Assembly (NCBI GenBank): GCA_963750255.1
Contig: CAVVPZ010000005.1
Span: 124,001-188,000 of the forward strand
Source: DATLED01 sp963750255
GTDB lineage: Bacteria; Actinomycetota; Acidimicrobiia; Acidimicrobiales; CADCTF01
Direction of reading: 5' to 3'
Length of the DNA stretch: 64,000 bases
The notes beneath the pieces were generated by a model. The model had not been told where the DNA came from and made no database searches. It saw nothing but the letters and a program-made list of their open reading frames with translations. The number at the start of each line of letters is the position of its first letter. The stretch's first letter is position 1. Made by a program: the position numbers and the translations under genes. Of the stretch, positions 1-8,830 are shown piece after piece.

Positions 1-15
1 CAGCCGAGGCCGCCC

Positions 16-2239
16 GTGCAACAACCTGAGCACATGTCCAGGCTCCGGCTTCCCAATCGCGCCCTCCTCCTGAAGATCGTCGGCGGCGTCGTCGCTGCGC
101 TGGTCGTCATCGCCGTCGTCCCGCCGCTTCGCCGTGGCGCAGCGCTGGTGGCGTCCAAGGCGATCGTCTTCGCGGCGTCGCCGTTGGCGCCCGACATCGC
201 CGACTTCGCCAAGCTGCCCGAGACCACCAAGCTGGTGGCCACGGACGGCTCCACGATCGCTGAGCTCGACAAGTCGGAGCGTCGGGTCCCGGTCAAGATC
301 GGCGACCTCCCCGACCACGTGAAGCAGGCCGTCATGGCCGCCGAGGATCAGGACTTCTACAACCACGACGGCGTCGACGCCAGCGCTGTCTTTCGAGCCT
401 TCCTTCGCTCGGCGCAGGGGCGGACACAGGGCGGCAGCACGATCACCCAGCAGCTGGCCAAGATCAACTACACGACTCGCGAGCGCACCGTCTTCCGCAA
501 GCTGAAGGAGGTCTTGTACGCCACCCGGCTGGAGAAGAAGTACACCAAGGACCAACTGCTCGAGCGCTACCTCAACCAGATCTACTTCGGTGACGGGGCA
601 TACGGCATCAGCGCCGCGGCCGAGGTGTATTTCGGCACCACGCCGGACAAGTTGACTTCGGCGCAGGCGGCGATGATCGCCGGCAAGATCCGCGCTCCGG
701 AGGCCGTCGATCCCCGCAAGGACCCCGAGGACACCAAGCACCGCCGCGACCAGGTCCTGCGCAACATGCGCCAGGAAGGGTGGCTGACGAAGGCAGAGTT
801 CGACGAAGCCGTGGCCACTCCCATCGAGATCGCTCCCGAGAAGCCAGCCGACAACAACGGCCTCGGCACCGCCCCCCACTTCACCCAGTACGTCAAGCGT
901 GAAGCACGCACGATCGACGCGCTCGGCACCACGCCCCAAGCGCGGCAGAACCAGCTCTTCACCGGCGGATTCACCATCGAGACCACGCTCGACCCCAAGG
1001 TGTACCTGGCCACCATCCAGGCCATGCAGGAGCAAACTCGGTGAGCCAGGCGACCCCGACGTCGCCGTGGCCAGCGTGGTCCCGGGAGATGGCGCCATCC
1101 GCAGTCTCACGGGCGGTCTCGATTTCTCCAAGACCCAATACGACATGTCCTCGCTGGAAGGGCGCCAGATCGGCTCGTCGGCCAAGCCGTTCGTCTACCT
1201 TGCTGCGCTCCGCCAGGGCATCGACCCGCGGTCGACCTACGACGGGACCTCGGGACGGTTGGTGCCTTGCTACCGCAAGGAGCCGGTCAACAACTACGCC
1301 GGCGAAGACCTCGGCGGCAACATCACCGTCGACGACGCGCTCGTCCACTCCGTCAACGTCGTGTTCGCCGAACTCGGCTGCGACACGGGGGCCCGCAACG
1401 TGAAGCAGGCGGCCAACGACGCCGGGATCCCCGAGGACGCCACCAAGTCGCTCGGCGGTTACTTCCTCGGCGGCTTCGACGCCAAGGGGGCCAATGCCCT
1501 CGAGATGGCCTCGGCCTATGCCACCTTCGCCGCCCGAGGCGTGCGGGCCGAGCCCTACGCCATCGCTCGAATCAAAGATCAGCAGGGCCGGGTCATCTAC
1601 GAGGCCAAGCCCAAGACCAAGCAGGTGTTCAAGGCCGAGGAGGTCGGCGTGCTCAACAACCCACTCCAGCGGGTCATCAAGGAAGGTACCGGACGGGCTG
1701 CGGCCATCGGGCGCCCGGTGGCCGGCAAGACGGGCACCACCCAGGACAGCGTCGATGGATGGTTCACCGGCTACGTGCCCCAACTCGCCACCAGCGTCTG
1801 GGTGGGCTACGCCGACAACCGACCCATGAAGGACGTGCACGGACGGGCCGTCACCGGTGGCTCGTTCCCGGCCGCCATCTTCGGCGAGTTGATGACGAAG
1901 GCACTCGATGGCGTCAAGGTCGAGCCGCTGTTCACCGCCTCGCCGGACTCGCTCAGCCTCAAGCTCCAAGGCACCACGACAACCTCCTCGACGTCGTCCA
2001 CCACCTCGTCGACGTCGTCGACCACCTCCACGACGTCGCCGACCTCGACGACGTCGCCCAACAACCAGACCACCACCACGTCGGCGCCCACGGCCACGAC
2101 GGCGAGGCCGCCCGCCAGCACCACGACCACGACGACCAAGAAGTCGACGACCACCACCACGGCTCCGTCGACCACGACGACGGCTGGCACGCAGTCGCAG
2201 TCGGCCGGGTCGACCACGACCTCGACCTCCGGCCGTTGA
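16..2239 (+). CDS. Class A penicillin-binding protein (transglycosylase/transpeptidase), one frameshift
   Basis: Bifunctional peptidoglycan synthase, about 740 residues after frame correction. A membrane anchor lies near residues 20-40. The GT51 transglycosylase domain follows, with EDQDFYNHDG near residue 110 (catalytic Glu) and GGSTITQQLAK near 140. The transpeptidase domain has SSAKPF (SxxK serine, near 387), SVN (near 445) and KTGTT (near 571). The last 90 residues are a Thr/Ser-rich tail, probably outside the membrane. The frame changes at the AAA run 1034-1036: removing one A joins EQ to LGEPGDPDV and restores the whole family sequence, so an insertion error is likely. The start is GTG at 16 or ATG at 34. 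The gene converges on the Liv-like operon, whose last gene ends 10 bp away. Confidence 0.9.
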
Positions 2240-2249
2240 TCGGGGCGGG

Positions 2250-3407
2250 CTAGAACAAGCGGGGCGGCCGGGGGCCGGTGCGAACTCGGGCGAAGCGCCC
2301 GATGCCCCCCGTCCGCACCTCGGGGCCGGCCACCGCCTGGCCATTGCCGAGGGAGCCGAGCAACCTCGGCGGACGCACGGGCTTGCCGCCGATCCACCAC
2401 AGCCCGACGGCGAGGAGGAGGAGCAACGCGACCGCCAGCAGCCGCTCGCCGCGCGAGGCGTCAGGCCCGAGCGGGTTGGTCACTGCGACCGGGGCCGCGA
2501 ACTGCGGTCGCGCCGTCGGCGCTGGCGCGACGGTCGGCAGCGGCGCTTCGGCGACGAAGTCGGTCGTCGGCTCAGAAGCGAAGTCGGCCGGCGGCTCGAA
2601 GGTCGTGGTGTCCGGCTCGAACGTGGTGGCCTCGGCCGCCGGGTCCTCGAAGGTCGTCTCCGCCTCGGGCGTCACCTCGGTCTCGGTCTCGGGCACCGAT
2701 GTCAGCACCACCGAGCCGTCCTCGGGCCGGGCGAAGCCGACTCGATACGGTCGTGCGCCCGTGGGGACGATGGCAAGGTCGTAGAACCCGGTGGCCGACA
2801 GCGAGGCCGGGAAGTTGAACGTGACCGAGTCGCCGGCCACCACGCCGGCGATCCCGGTGCCGCAGTCGAAGGTCGGGGCCGAGTTGTACCGCCCGTTCTG
2901 GACCGGGTCCCAGACCGAGGTGACCGGACAGGCCATGATCTCGCCGACATCAGGGTTGACGCCTCCGGGCTGTGTCGATGAGGTCGGCGCATACCGCAAG
3001 CTCAGCGTCCCCTCGGCAAAGGCGGGCACGGCGTAACGGACGGCCGAGAACGCCTCCGGACCAAGGGGCCGCACGGTGACCGGTGGCGGCGTGGTCGGGA
3101 GCGCGCCCAATGGGCCGGTGACCGCCGGCGGGGGCGCCACGCCGGTGGGCCCGTACAAGACGAAGAGCCCGTCGGCCGGGGCGCCCGGGGGAGCCGGCGT
3201 CGGGGTGCCGCCTGCGGGCGACTGTTGTGCCTTGTTCCACCAGCCGTATTGGAGGAGCGCGGGCGCCGTCGTGCCCCCGTCGCCGCCTCCCTCGGGGGTG
3301 TCGACGGCGAATGGGTCGCTCTGGCCGAGCGCCGGCACGGTGGCGGCCAGCCCGGTGGCGCCGGCGAGTACGGCGGCGGCGAGGATTCGCGCCACGCGGC
3401 GGCTCAC
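2250..3407 (-). CDS. Anchored secreted protein of unknown function, last gene of the Liv-like operon
   Basis: 385 residues starting at a GTG that overlaps the stop of the upstream ATPase gene (GTGA), so it is translationally coupled to the transporter. An N-terminal signal peptide (basic MSRRVAR, then an Ala-rich hydrophobic stretch ending near LGQS) is followed by a Pro/Gly/Thr-rich extracellular part. This part has two cysteines (contexts IMACPVT and FDCGTG) that could pair. A Glu/Thr/Pro-rich linker leads to a C-terminal transmembrane helix (LLAVALLLLLAVGLWW) and a basic cytoplasmic tail. I do not recognise a family. Position and topology suggest an accessory surface component of the transporter, which is inference. 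Confidence 0.7.
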   Translation of the reverse strand: MSRRVARILAAAVLAGATGLAATVPALGQSDPFAVDTPEGGGDGGTTAPALLQYGWWNKAQQSPAGGTPTPAPPGAPADGLFVLYGPTGVAPPPAVTGPLGALPTTPPPVTVRPLGPEAFSAVRYAVPAFAEGTLSLRYAPTSSTQPGGVNPDVGEIMACPVTSVWDPVQNGRYNSAPTFDCGTGIAGVVAGDSVTFNFPASLSATGFYDLAIVPTGARPYRVGFARPEDGSVVLTSVPETETEVTPEAETTFEDPAAEATTFEPDTTTFEPPADFASEPTTDFVAEAPLPTVAPAPTARPQFAAPVAVTNPLGPDASRGERLLAVALLLLLAVGLWWIGGKPVRPPRLLGSLGNGQAVAGPEVRTGGIGRFARVRTGPRPPRLF

Positions 3408-4308
3408 TTCACGACCTCCTGACGGCGGCGGGTGCGACGGCGGGGCTGCCCATCGCCTTCACCCTTGCGCTTGGCCAACTCGCTACTGGCGCCCGACCGG
3501 TTGATCACGTCGATGTCACCCCCGAGGTAGGACGACACCACCCGCGGGTTGGAGATGACTTCGTCTGGCGTGCCCCGCACCACCACGGCGCCGAGCTCGA
3601 GGGCCAACATCTCGTCAGAGACCGAGGTGATCAGGGGCATGTCGTGCTCGATGATCAACATGGCACAGCCGGTCTCACGTTGGATCCGTTTGAGGAGGGG
3701 CCCGAGGGCTTCGGTCTCCTTCTGGGCGATGCCCGACGAGGGCTCATCGAGGATGAGCACCGTCGGGTCGTGGGCGATGGCCATGGCGAGGTCGACGATG
3801 CGGCGCGAGCCGGTCGAAAGTTCGGCCACGAACTTGTCCGGAAAGCGCCCAAGTTCATCAACTCGATGAGGTCCTCGACGGTCCAAGCCACATCCTCCTC
3901 GGCCTCCTGCACGGCGGGGAGGTTGAGCGCGGCGGCCAAGTGGTCGCGCACCTCGATGTGGCGCTCGAGGCCGATGGCGACGTTTTCGGCCACCGTGAGC
4001 GACGGGAAGATCCGAGCGTCCTGGAAGGAACGGCCGAGGCCGGCCGCAGCACGGCGATCGGCCCCCCACTTGGTGACGTCGACGCCCTGCATCTCGATCG
4101 AGCCGGCGTCGAGGGGAAGCAAGCCCGACAACAGATCGAAGATCGTCGTCTTGCCGGCGCCGTTCGGCCCGATCAGGCCAAGGATCTCGCCGTGGGCGAG
4201 GGTGAAGGACACATCATCGACGGCGGTGATGCCGCCGAATCGCTTGGTCAGGCCGCGCACGTCGAGGATCGGCGGCCGGCTGCGGTCGGGACCGCCGGTG
4301 GTCGGCAC
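3404..4308 (-). CDS. Branched-chain amino-acid-type ABC transporter ATPase (LivG-like), one frameshift
   Basis: Cytoplasmic ATP-binding subunit, about 300 residues. It has Walker A GPNGAGKTT, a variant signature LSTGSRRIVDLAMA, Walker B VLILDEPSSG and the H-loop LIIEHDMPLI of LivG-type subunits. The C-terminus ends in a basic tail. The frame breaks at 3845-3850: a missing C/G in the GGGCGC context separates LMNLG from RFPDKFVAELS. The likely start is GTG at 4308, inside the end of the upstream MFS-ATPase gene, giving about 60 bp of overlap. The substrate cannot be read from the sequence; Liv-family systems take amino acids, short amides or related solutes. Confidence 0.85.
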
Positions 4309-6446
4309 CGCGTCGACGCCCTTGGACTTCTCGCTCCCGATCGATCCCGCCCCTCGAGGAAGACGGAACGCAGGATGTCCTTGCGCTCGAGCAGCTCCTC
4401 GGTGGGGCCCGAGAAGCGAACTTCGCCCTTCTCCATGAAGTACGCCTTGGTGGCGATCGTGAGCGCGACGTTGACCGACTGTTCCACGAGGATGATCGTG
4501 CATCCCGACGCATGGATGCGCCGGACGATGTTGAGCAGTTGCTCGACGATCGTCGGCGCCAGTCCGAGTGAGAGCTCGTCGATGATGAGCAACTTGGGCT
4601 TGGCCACGAATGCCATCCCGAGGGCGAGCTGTTGTTGCTCGCCGCCCGACATGTTGCCGGCCAGCTGATCCCAGCGCTCCTGGAGCCTGGGGAACATGGC
4701 CAACACCTCGTCGATGCGCTTTTGCACATCAGCGGGATCTTCGTCGGCGAAGAGCCAGGTGCCGGCCCGGAAGTGCTCGGCGACGGTCAGCGTGGGAAAG
4801 ATGGCTTTGCCGCCGGGCACCTGCACGATGCCGGCCTTGGCCGCTTGCACCGGGTCAGCATGGGTGATGTCGCGACCGTCGAAGAAGATGGCTCCCCCGA
4901 TGGGGTCGACGAGGCCGCAGATCGCCTTCAGCAACGTCGACTTGCCCGCGCCGTTGGTCCCGAGCAGGGCGATGATCTCGCCCTCCTTCACCTCGAGGTC
5001 GACGCCGAAGAGGATCTGCACGGTGTCGTAGGCGACATCGACGCCCCGGCACACGAGGAGCGTCTTGTCGGCGCCACCGGCGGCCAGCTCCTCTTTCAAA
5101 CGGGCCGCGGTGGCCAGGGAGTTTGCCGCCTGCTCGGCGTCGCGGTCGACGAAGCGCTGTGCCGAGGCGCCGATCATGCCGGCCATGGCGACGATGGCGG
5201 CGAGCACGATCACGACGACGCGGAGGCGGGCGGCCGAGTCGTCGTCGCCGGCGCCGATGAGGAGGATGAAGCTCAGGCCACCGCAGCCGTAGATGAGGAT
5301 CGCCCACGCATAGGCCTGGGCCCGGATCTTCGGGGGCGACACAAGACCGACGAGAGCGAAGTACGCCGGCTGATAGGCGCCGACGCCGATGGACAGCACG
5401 AAGGCTGAGATGTACCCGAACACGACCCACTTGATGGCACCGAGCAGAACGAGTCCGGCGCCGAACTGGACGAACGACAATCCGGTGATCACCGCAAGGC
5501 GGTTGAGCTTGCCGGCGTCGGAGGCCCGTCCGGCCAACCGGGAGCCGATGATGAGTCCGGCCACGTTGCCGGCGCCGAACAGCAGCTGCACCATGCCTCG
5601 TCCGAAGGGACCGACGCCGTAGACGCGATCGAAGAAGATGCCGAGGATGTTCCCGATCTGCAAGGCGCCGATCCCGAGGAAGAACGCTCCGAGCCAGAGC
5701 CGACGAAGCGTCTTGACGGCAAAGAGCTGGCGCCGGGCCTCGCCGAAGGGTGTGGTCTCGTCGTCCTCGGACTCCGCCGCCAAGGCGGCGTCGATCGACT
5801 CGCCCCGCTTTGGCTCCCGGAGGCGCAACACGGCCAAGACGATGAAGACGGCGGTCGGGACGGCCAGGATCCAGAAGGCGGCCTGCCAGAAGAGCGCGAC
5901 GGCCACCAACCCGGCCAAAGGTCCGCCAATGTTGCCGAGGGAGTTGGCGGCGCGATGGACGCCGAACACACGGGGCTGGTTCTCTCGCGGGTAGTAGTCG
6001 GCCAGCAAGCTCGGATGCACCACCTCGTTGATGATGCGCCCGAGTCCCGAACCGAGGCGGACGAGGTAGAGGAGGACGAGACTCGGCACCACGCCGGTGA
6101 GCACCGACGTGACACCCCAGAGCACGGCAGCGCCGATCGACAGCCGCACCCGGTTGAAGCGGTCGGCGAGTACCCCGAGCGGCAGTGCAGCCAGCAGGGT
6201 GAAGACGCCGGTGATGGCGCCGAGGGTGAGGATCTGGGAGTCGGAGACGCCGAAACGGTCGCGGATCTCGGGGATCAGGGCACCGAACGCGACGCGGTCG
6301 AATTCGTCGACCAGGTTGAGGCCGAACAGCACGGCCAACGGGGCCAGCGGATACCCACCGGTGATGGCTTTGAGCCATCCACCTGAGGGGCGGGGTCCGG
6401 GCGGAAGCTCGGGTGCGGCGTGCTCGGCGATGGCGGGGGCGGTCAT
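4248..6446 (-). CDS. MFS carrier fused to a LivF-like ABC ATPase
   Basis: 732 residues. Residues 1 to about 430 form a complete 12-helix major facilitator carrier, with an MFS loop motif GVLADRFNRVRL after helix 2. A charged, Ala-rich linker (RDAEQAANSLATAARLKEEL) leads to a LivF-type ATPase. This has Walker A GTNGAGKST, signature MSGGEQQQLALGMA, Walker B LLIIDELSLGLAP and the LivF-style IILVEQSVNVAL. The frame is open throughout and no stop or start lies in the linker, unlike the false UbiB-MFS fusion nearby. The ATG at 6446 has a strong GAGGAGA ribosome site and lies 11 bp after the permease gene. The ATPase half probably pairs with the LivG-like subunit to drive the fused permease. The role of the carrier domain is unknown. 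Confidence 0.85.
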   Translation of the reverse strand: MTAPAIAEHAAPELPPGPRPSGGWLKAITGGYPLAPLAVLFGLNLVDEFDRVAFGALIPEIRDRFGVSDSQILTLGAITGVFTLLAALPLGVLADRFNRVRLSIGAAVLWGVTSVLTGVVPSLVLLYLVRLGSGLGRIINEVVHPSLLADYYPRENQPRVFGVHRAANSLGNIGGPLAGLVAVALFWQAAFWILAVPTAVFIVLAVLRLREPKRGESIDAALAAESEDDETTPFGEARRQLFAVKTLRRLWLGAFFLGIGALQIGNILGIFFDRVYGVGPFGRGMVQLLFGAGNVAGLIIGSRLAGRASDAGKLNRLAVITGLSFVQFGAGLVLLGAIKWVVFGYISAFVLSIGVGAYQPAYFALVGLVSPPKIRAQAYAWAILIYGCGGLSFILLIGAGDDDSAARLRVVVIVLAAIVAMAGMIGASAQRFVDRDAEQAANSLATAARLKEELAAGGADKTLLVCRGVDVAYDTVQILFGVDLEVKEGEIIALLGTNGAGKSTLLKAICGLVDPIGGAIFFDGRDITHADPVQAAKAGIVQVPGGKAIFPTLTVAEHFRAGTWLFADEDPADVQKRIDEVLAMFPRLQERWDQLAGNMSGGEQQQLALGMAFVAKPKLLIIDELSLGLAPTIVEQLLNIVRRIHASGCTIILVEQSVNVALTIATKAYFMEKGEVRFSGPTEELLERKDILRSVFLEGRDRSGARSPRASTRCRPPAVPTAAGRRSSTCAA

Positions 6447-6457
6447 GTCCGGTCTCC

Positions 6458-8830
6458 TCAGCGTCGTCCGTCGCGGGCCCGACCGAGACGGCCGCGGCCC
6501 CCGGTGGCCACAACGGGCTCGTCGTCGGGCGGCGCGCCGACGGTGACCAGGTGTTGGTCGGTGCGCAGATGATCGTGGTTGGGGGCATCGGCGAGGGCGA
6601 GGATGGCGCCGCACACCGGACATGAGATCGTCGGAGCAGAAGCCAGATCGAACGACTTGGTCTCCTCGACCCGTAGTTCGGCGGATGAGATGACGTCGCG
6701 CTCGCCTTCACCGGTCTCGACCCGCTTGTCGGCCACCAGCGACGGCACGAGGATGTTGTTGCGGTTGGCCACCCAACGCAGGAAGCTGTCACGAGCCTTG
6801 AAGGCCCCTTCGGCGATGCCGCCAGGCAAGAAGAGCAGGACGAGTACGAGGCCGGGACCGGTGACGAGAAGCGACAGGCCGTCGACGTAGGTCTCGCCAT
6901 AGATGCGCACGCTCTGGATCAGGATGGCCCCGAAGACGGCGCCCGGCAGCGACGTGACCCCGCCGATGACAACGGCGGTGAAGATCAGGATGCTCGGCCC
7001 GATCCCATAGCTCGACTGGTCGACGGCGCCCTGTTCGTAGGCGAGCAGCACGCCGCCGAGCGCGGCGAAAGCGCCCGACACCGCAAAGGCGGCGAGGCGG
7101 TTTCGGCTCAGGTTGATGGCGTAGCTCGGCGCCGCACGCGAGTTGTCACGGATGGCGATCAGGATTCGGCCGGCCCGGTTGCGCCGGTAGGCCCGAGCCG
7201 ACAACAACACGAGACCAAGGAAGAAGAGACACAGGTAGTAGTAGTTGCGGTCGGAGCTCATGTCGATGCGCTCGAACAGCATCGGACGCTCGACGCGAGA
7301 CGCCCCGACGGCCGAGAAGAAGAACTTCCTCACCGGATATCTCGGATCGAGAAGGAAGCCCGACACGGTGCCGGCGAAGGCCAGGGTGGTCACGGCGAGG
7401 TAGAGGCCCTGGATGCGAAGGGCGGGGAGGCCGATGAGCACGGCGACGACGGCGCCGGCGAGGGTGCCGGCGATGAGGGCGGCGAAGAAGTCGATGTTGT
7501 GGCTGGCGGCGAGTCCCCCGCCGACGAGCGCGCCCACGCCGACGAGACCGAACTGGCCGAGGCTGATCTGGCCCGCCCACCCCGTGAGGATGACGATCGA
7601 CACGGCGATGATGCCGTAGATCACGATCGGCGTCGCTCGCGAAAGGCGTCCCGGCCCGAGCACGAACGGAGCGGCGAGGAGGAAGCCACCAATCAGGACC
7701 GAGAACACCATCCGGAAGGCGACCACCTCCTTGACGTTGCGCAACTCATTGGGGACGGGGCGGAACTCCTTGACGGCTGAGAAGCTCGATACGCCGCTGT
7801 CCTGGGCCCGCGAGAGGCTGCCCCGTTGCAGGAGCAGGGCGGCGAGGATGAGTACGAGCATGATGGCGCCGGCCAGCGAGTTCTTGCCCGTCTTGAACAC
7901 CGACGACTGGTCGATCATGCCGATAGCGATGCCGGCGGCAAGGCACACCGGCACGCTCTCCATCTTGGCGATGACGGCAGCGGCGAGCGCGTAGAGCAAC
8001 ACGATCGGCCCGAGCGTCCCGTCGACCGGGACGCCGACCAGTGTCGAGCGCAAGAAGATGGTCACCGCGGCGAAGGCGCCGGCGAGGATCCAGGCCACGG
8101 TGCCGACCCGGCGAACCGGGATGCCGAGCAACGACGCGCGGTCGGCGTTCTCCGCCGACGCCCGGAGAGCGATGCCGATGCGGGTGTATTTGAAGAACAA
8201 CGCCAACCCGACCACGAGGGCGATGACGACGAACAGCGAGAACGGGTAGTCGCCGCTGAAGTCACGCTTGCCGACGGCGAACGAAAGCGTCCGGAACGGG
8301 GTGTCGACCTTCGAGATGAAGCCGCCCTTGTTGCCGCCCGGTGGTGAAATCCACCGAGGCAAGAAGAGGGCCACGAACGCCAACAGTTGCGAGATGCCGA
8401 TCGTCACGACCACGAGGATCAGCCTCGGGGCACGGGCAAAGCGACGGACCACAATCACGTCGACAAGGGCGCCGAGCACCGCACCACCGATGATGGCCAG
8501 TGGGAAGGCCACGTACCACGTGACCCCCTTGTTCACGATCAACAGGACCGCAGCCACAGCAGGGATGGCTCCGAGACCGGCGGCGGCAAAGTTGATGATG
8601 CGGTTGGTGCGGTAGATCAGGATGACGCCGGCGCCGATGAGGCCGTAGAGCGACCCCAGCGCCAATCCGTCGAGGATGATCGAATACGGCGCACCGAAGA
8701 TGATCCGGCAGGCGAAAACGGCCAAAGCGAAAGCGCCAACCGCCTTCACACCGGCGATCGCCCACCGCCCTGGCGCGGTGGATCCGAGATCATCGAGGGC
8801 GCCTTTGGCTCCGGTCAAGACGGCCATCAT
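6458..8830 (-). CDS. Fused LivH-LivM permease with a C-terminal CxxC/His tail
   Basis: 790 residues. The first half is a LivH-like permease (ALGSLYGLIGAGVILIYRTN near residue 50). The second is LivM-like (GWAGQISLGQFGLVGVGA near 400, LGGVLLAYEQGAVDQSSYG near 590). One chain thus supplies both membrane subunits of a Liv-type importer. The last 100 residues are cytoplasmic and contain CPVCGAILALADAPNHDH followed by further His residues, a possible small zinc-binding module not usual for this family. The ATG at 8830 overlaps the stop of the binding-protein gene (ATGA). Confidence 0.87.
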   Translation of the reverse strand: MMAVLTGAKGALDDLGSTAPGRWAIAGVKAVGAFALAVFACRIIFGAPYSIILDGLALGSLYGLIGAGVILIYRTNRIINFAAAGLGAIPAVAAVLLIVNKGVTWYVAFPLAIIGGAVLGALVDVIVVRRFARAPRLILVVVTIGISQLLAFVALFLPRWISPPGGNKGGFISKVDTPFRTLSFAVGKRDFSGDYPFSLFVVIALVVGLALFFKYTRIGIALRASAENADRASLLGIPVRRVGTVAWILAGAFAAVTIFLRSTLVGVPVDGTLGPIVLLYALAAAVIAKMESVPVCLAAGIAIGMIDQSSVFKTGKNSLAGAIMLVLILAALLLQRGSLSRAQDSGVSSFSAVKEFRPVPNELRNVKEVVAFRMVFSVLIGGFLLAAPFVLGPGRLSRATPIVIYGIIAVSIVILTGWAGQISLGQFGLVGVGALVGGGLAASHNIDFFAALIAGTLAGAVVAVLIGLPALRIQGLYLAVTTLAFAGTVSGFLLDPRYPVRKFFFSAVGASRVERPMLFERIDMSSDRNYYYLCLFFLGLVLLSARAYRRNRAGRILIAIRDNSRAAPSYAINLSRNRLAAFAVSGAFAALGGVLLAYEQGAVDQSSYGIGPSILIFTAVVIGGVTSLPGAVFGAILIQSVRIYGETYVDGLSLLVTGPGLVLVLLFLPGGIAEGAFKARDSFLRWVANRNNILVPSLVADKRVETGEGERDVISSAELRVEETKSFDLASAPTISCPVCGAILALADAPNHDHLRTDQHLVTVGAPPDDEPVVATGGRGRLGRARDGRR

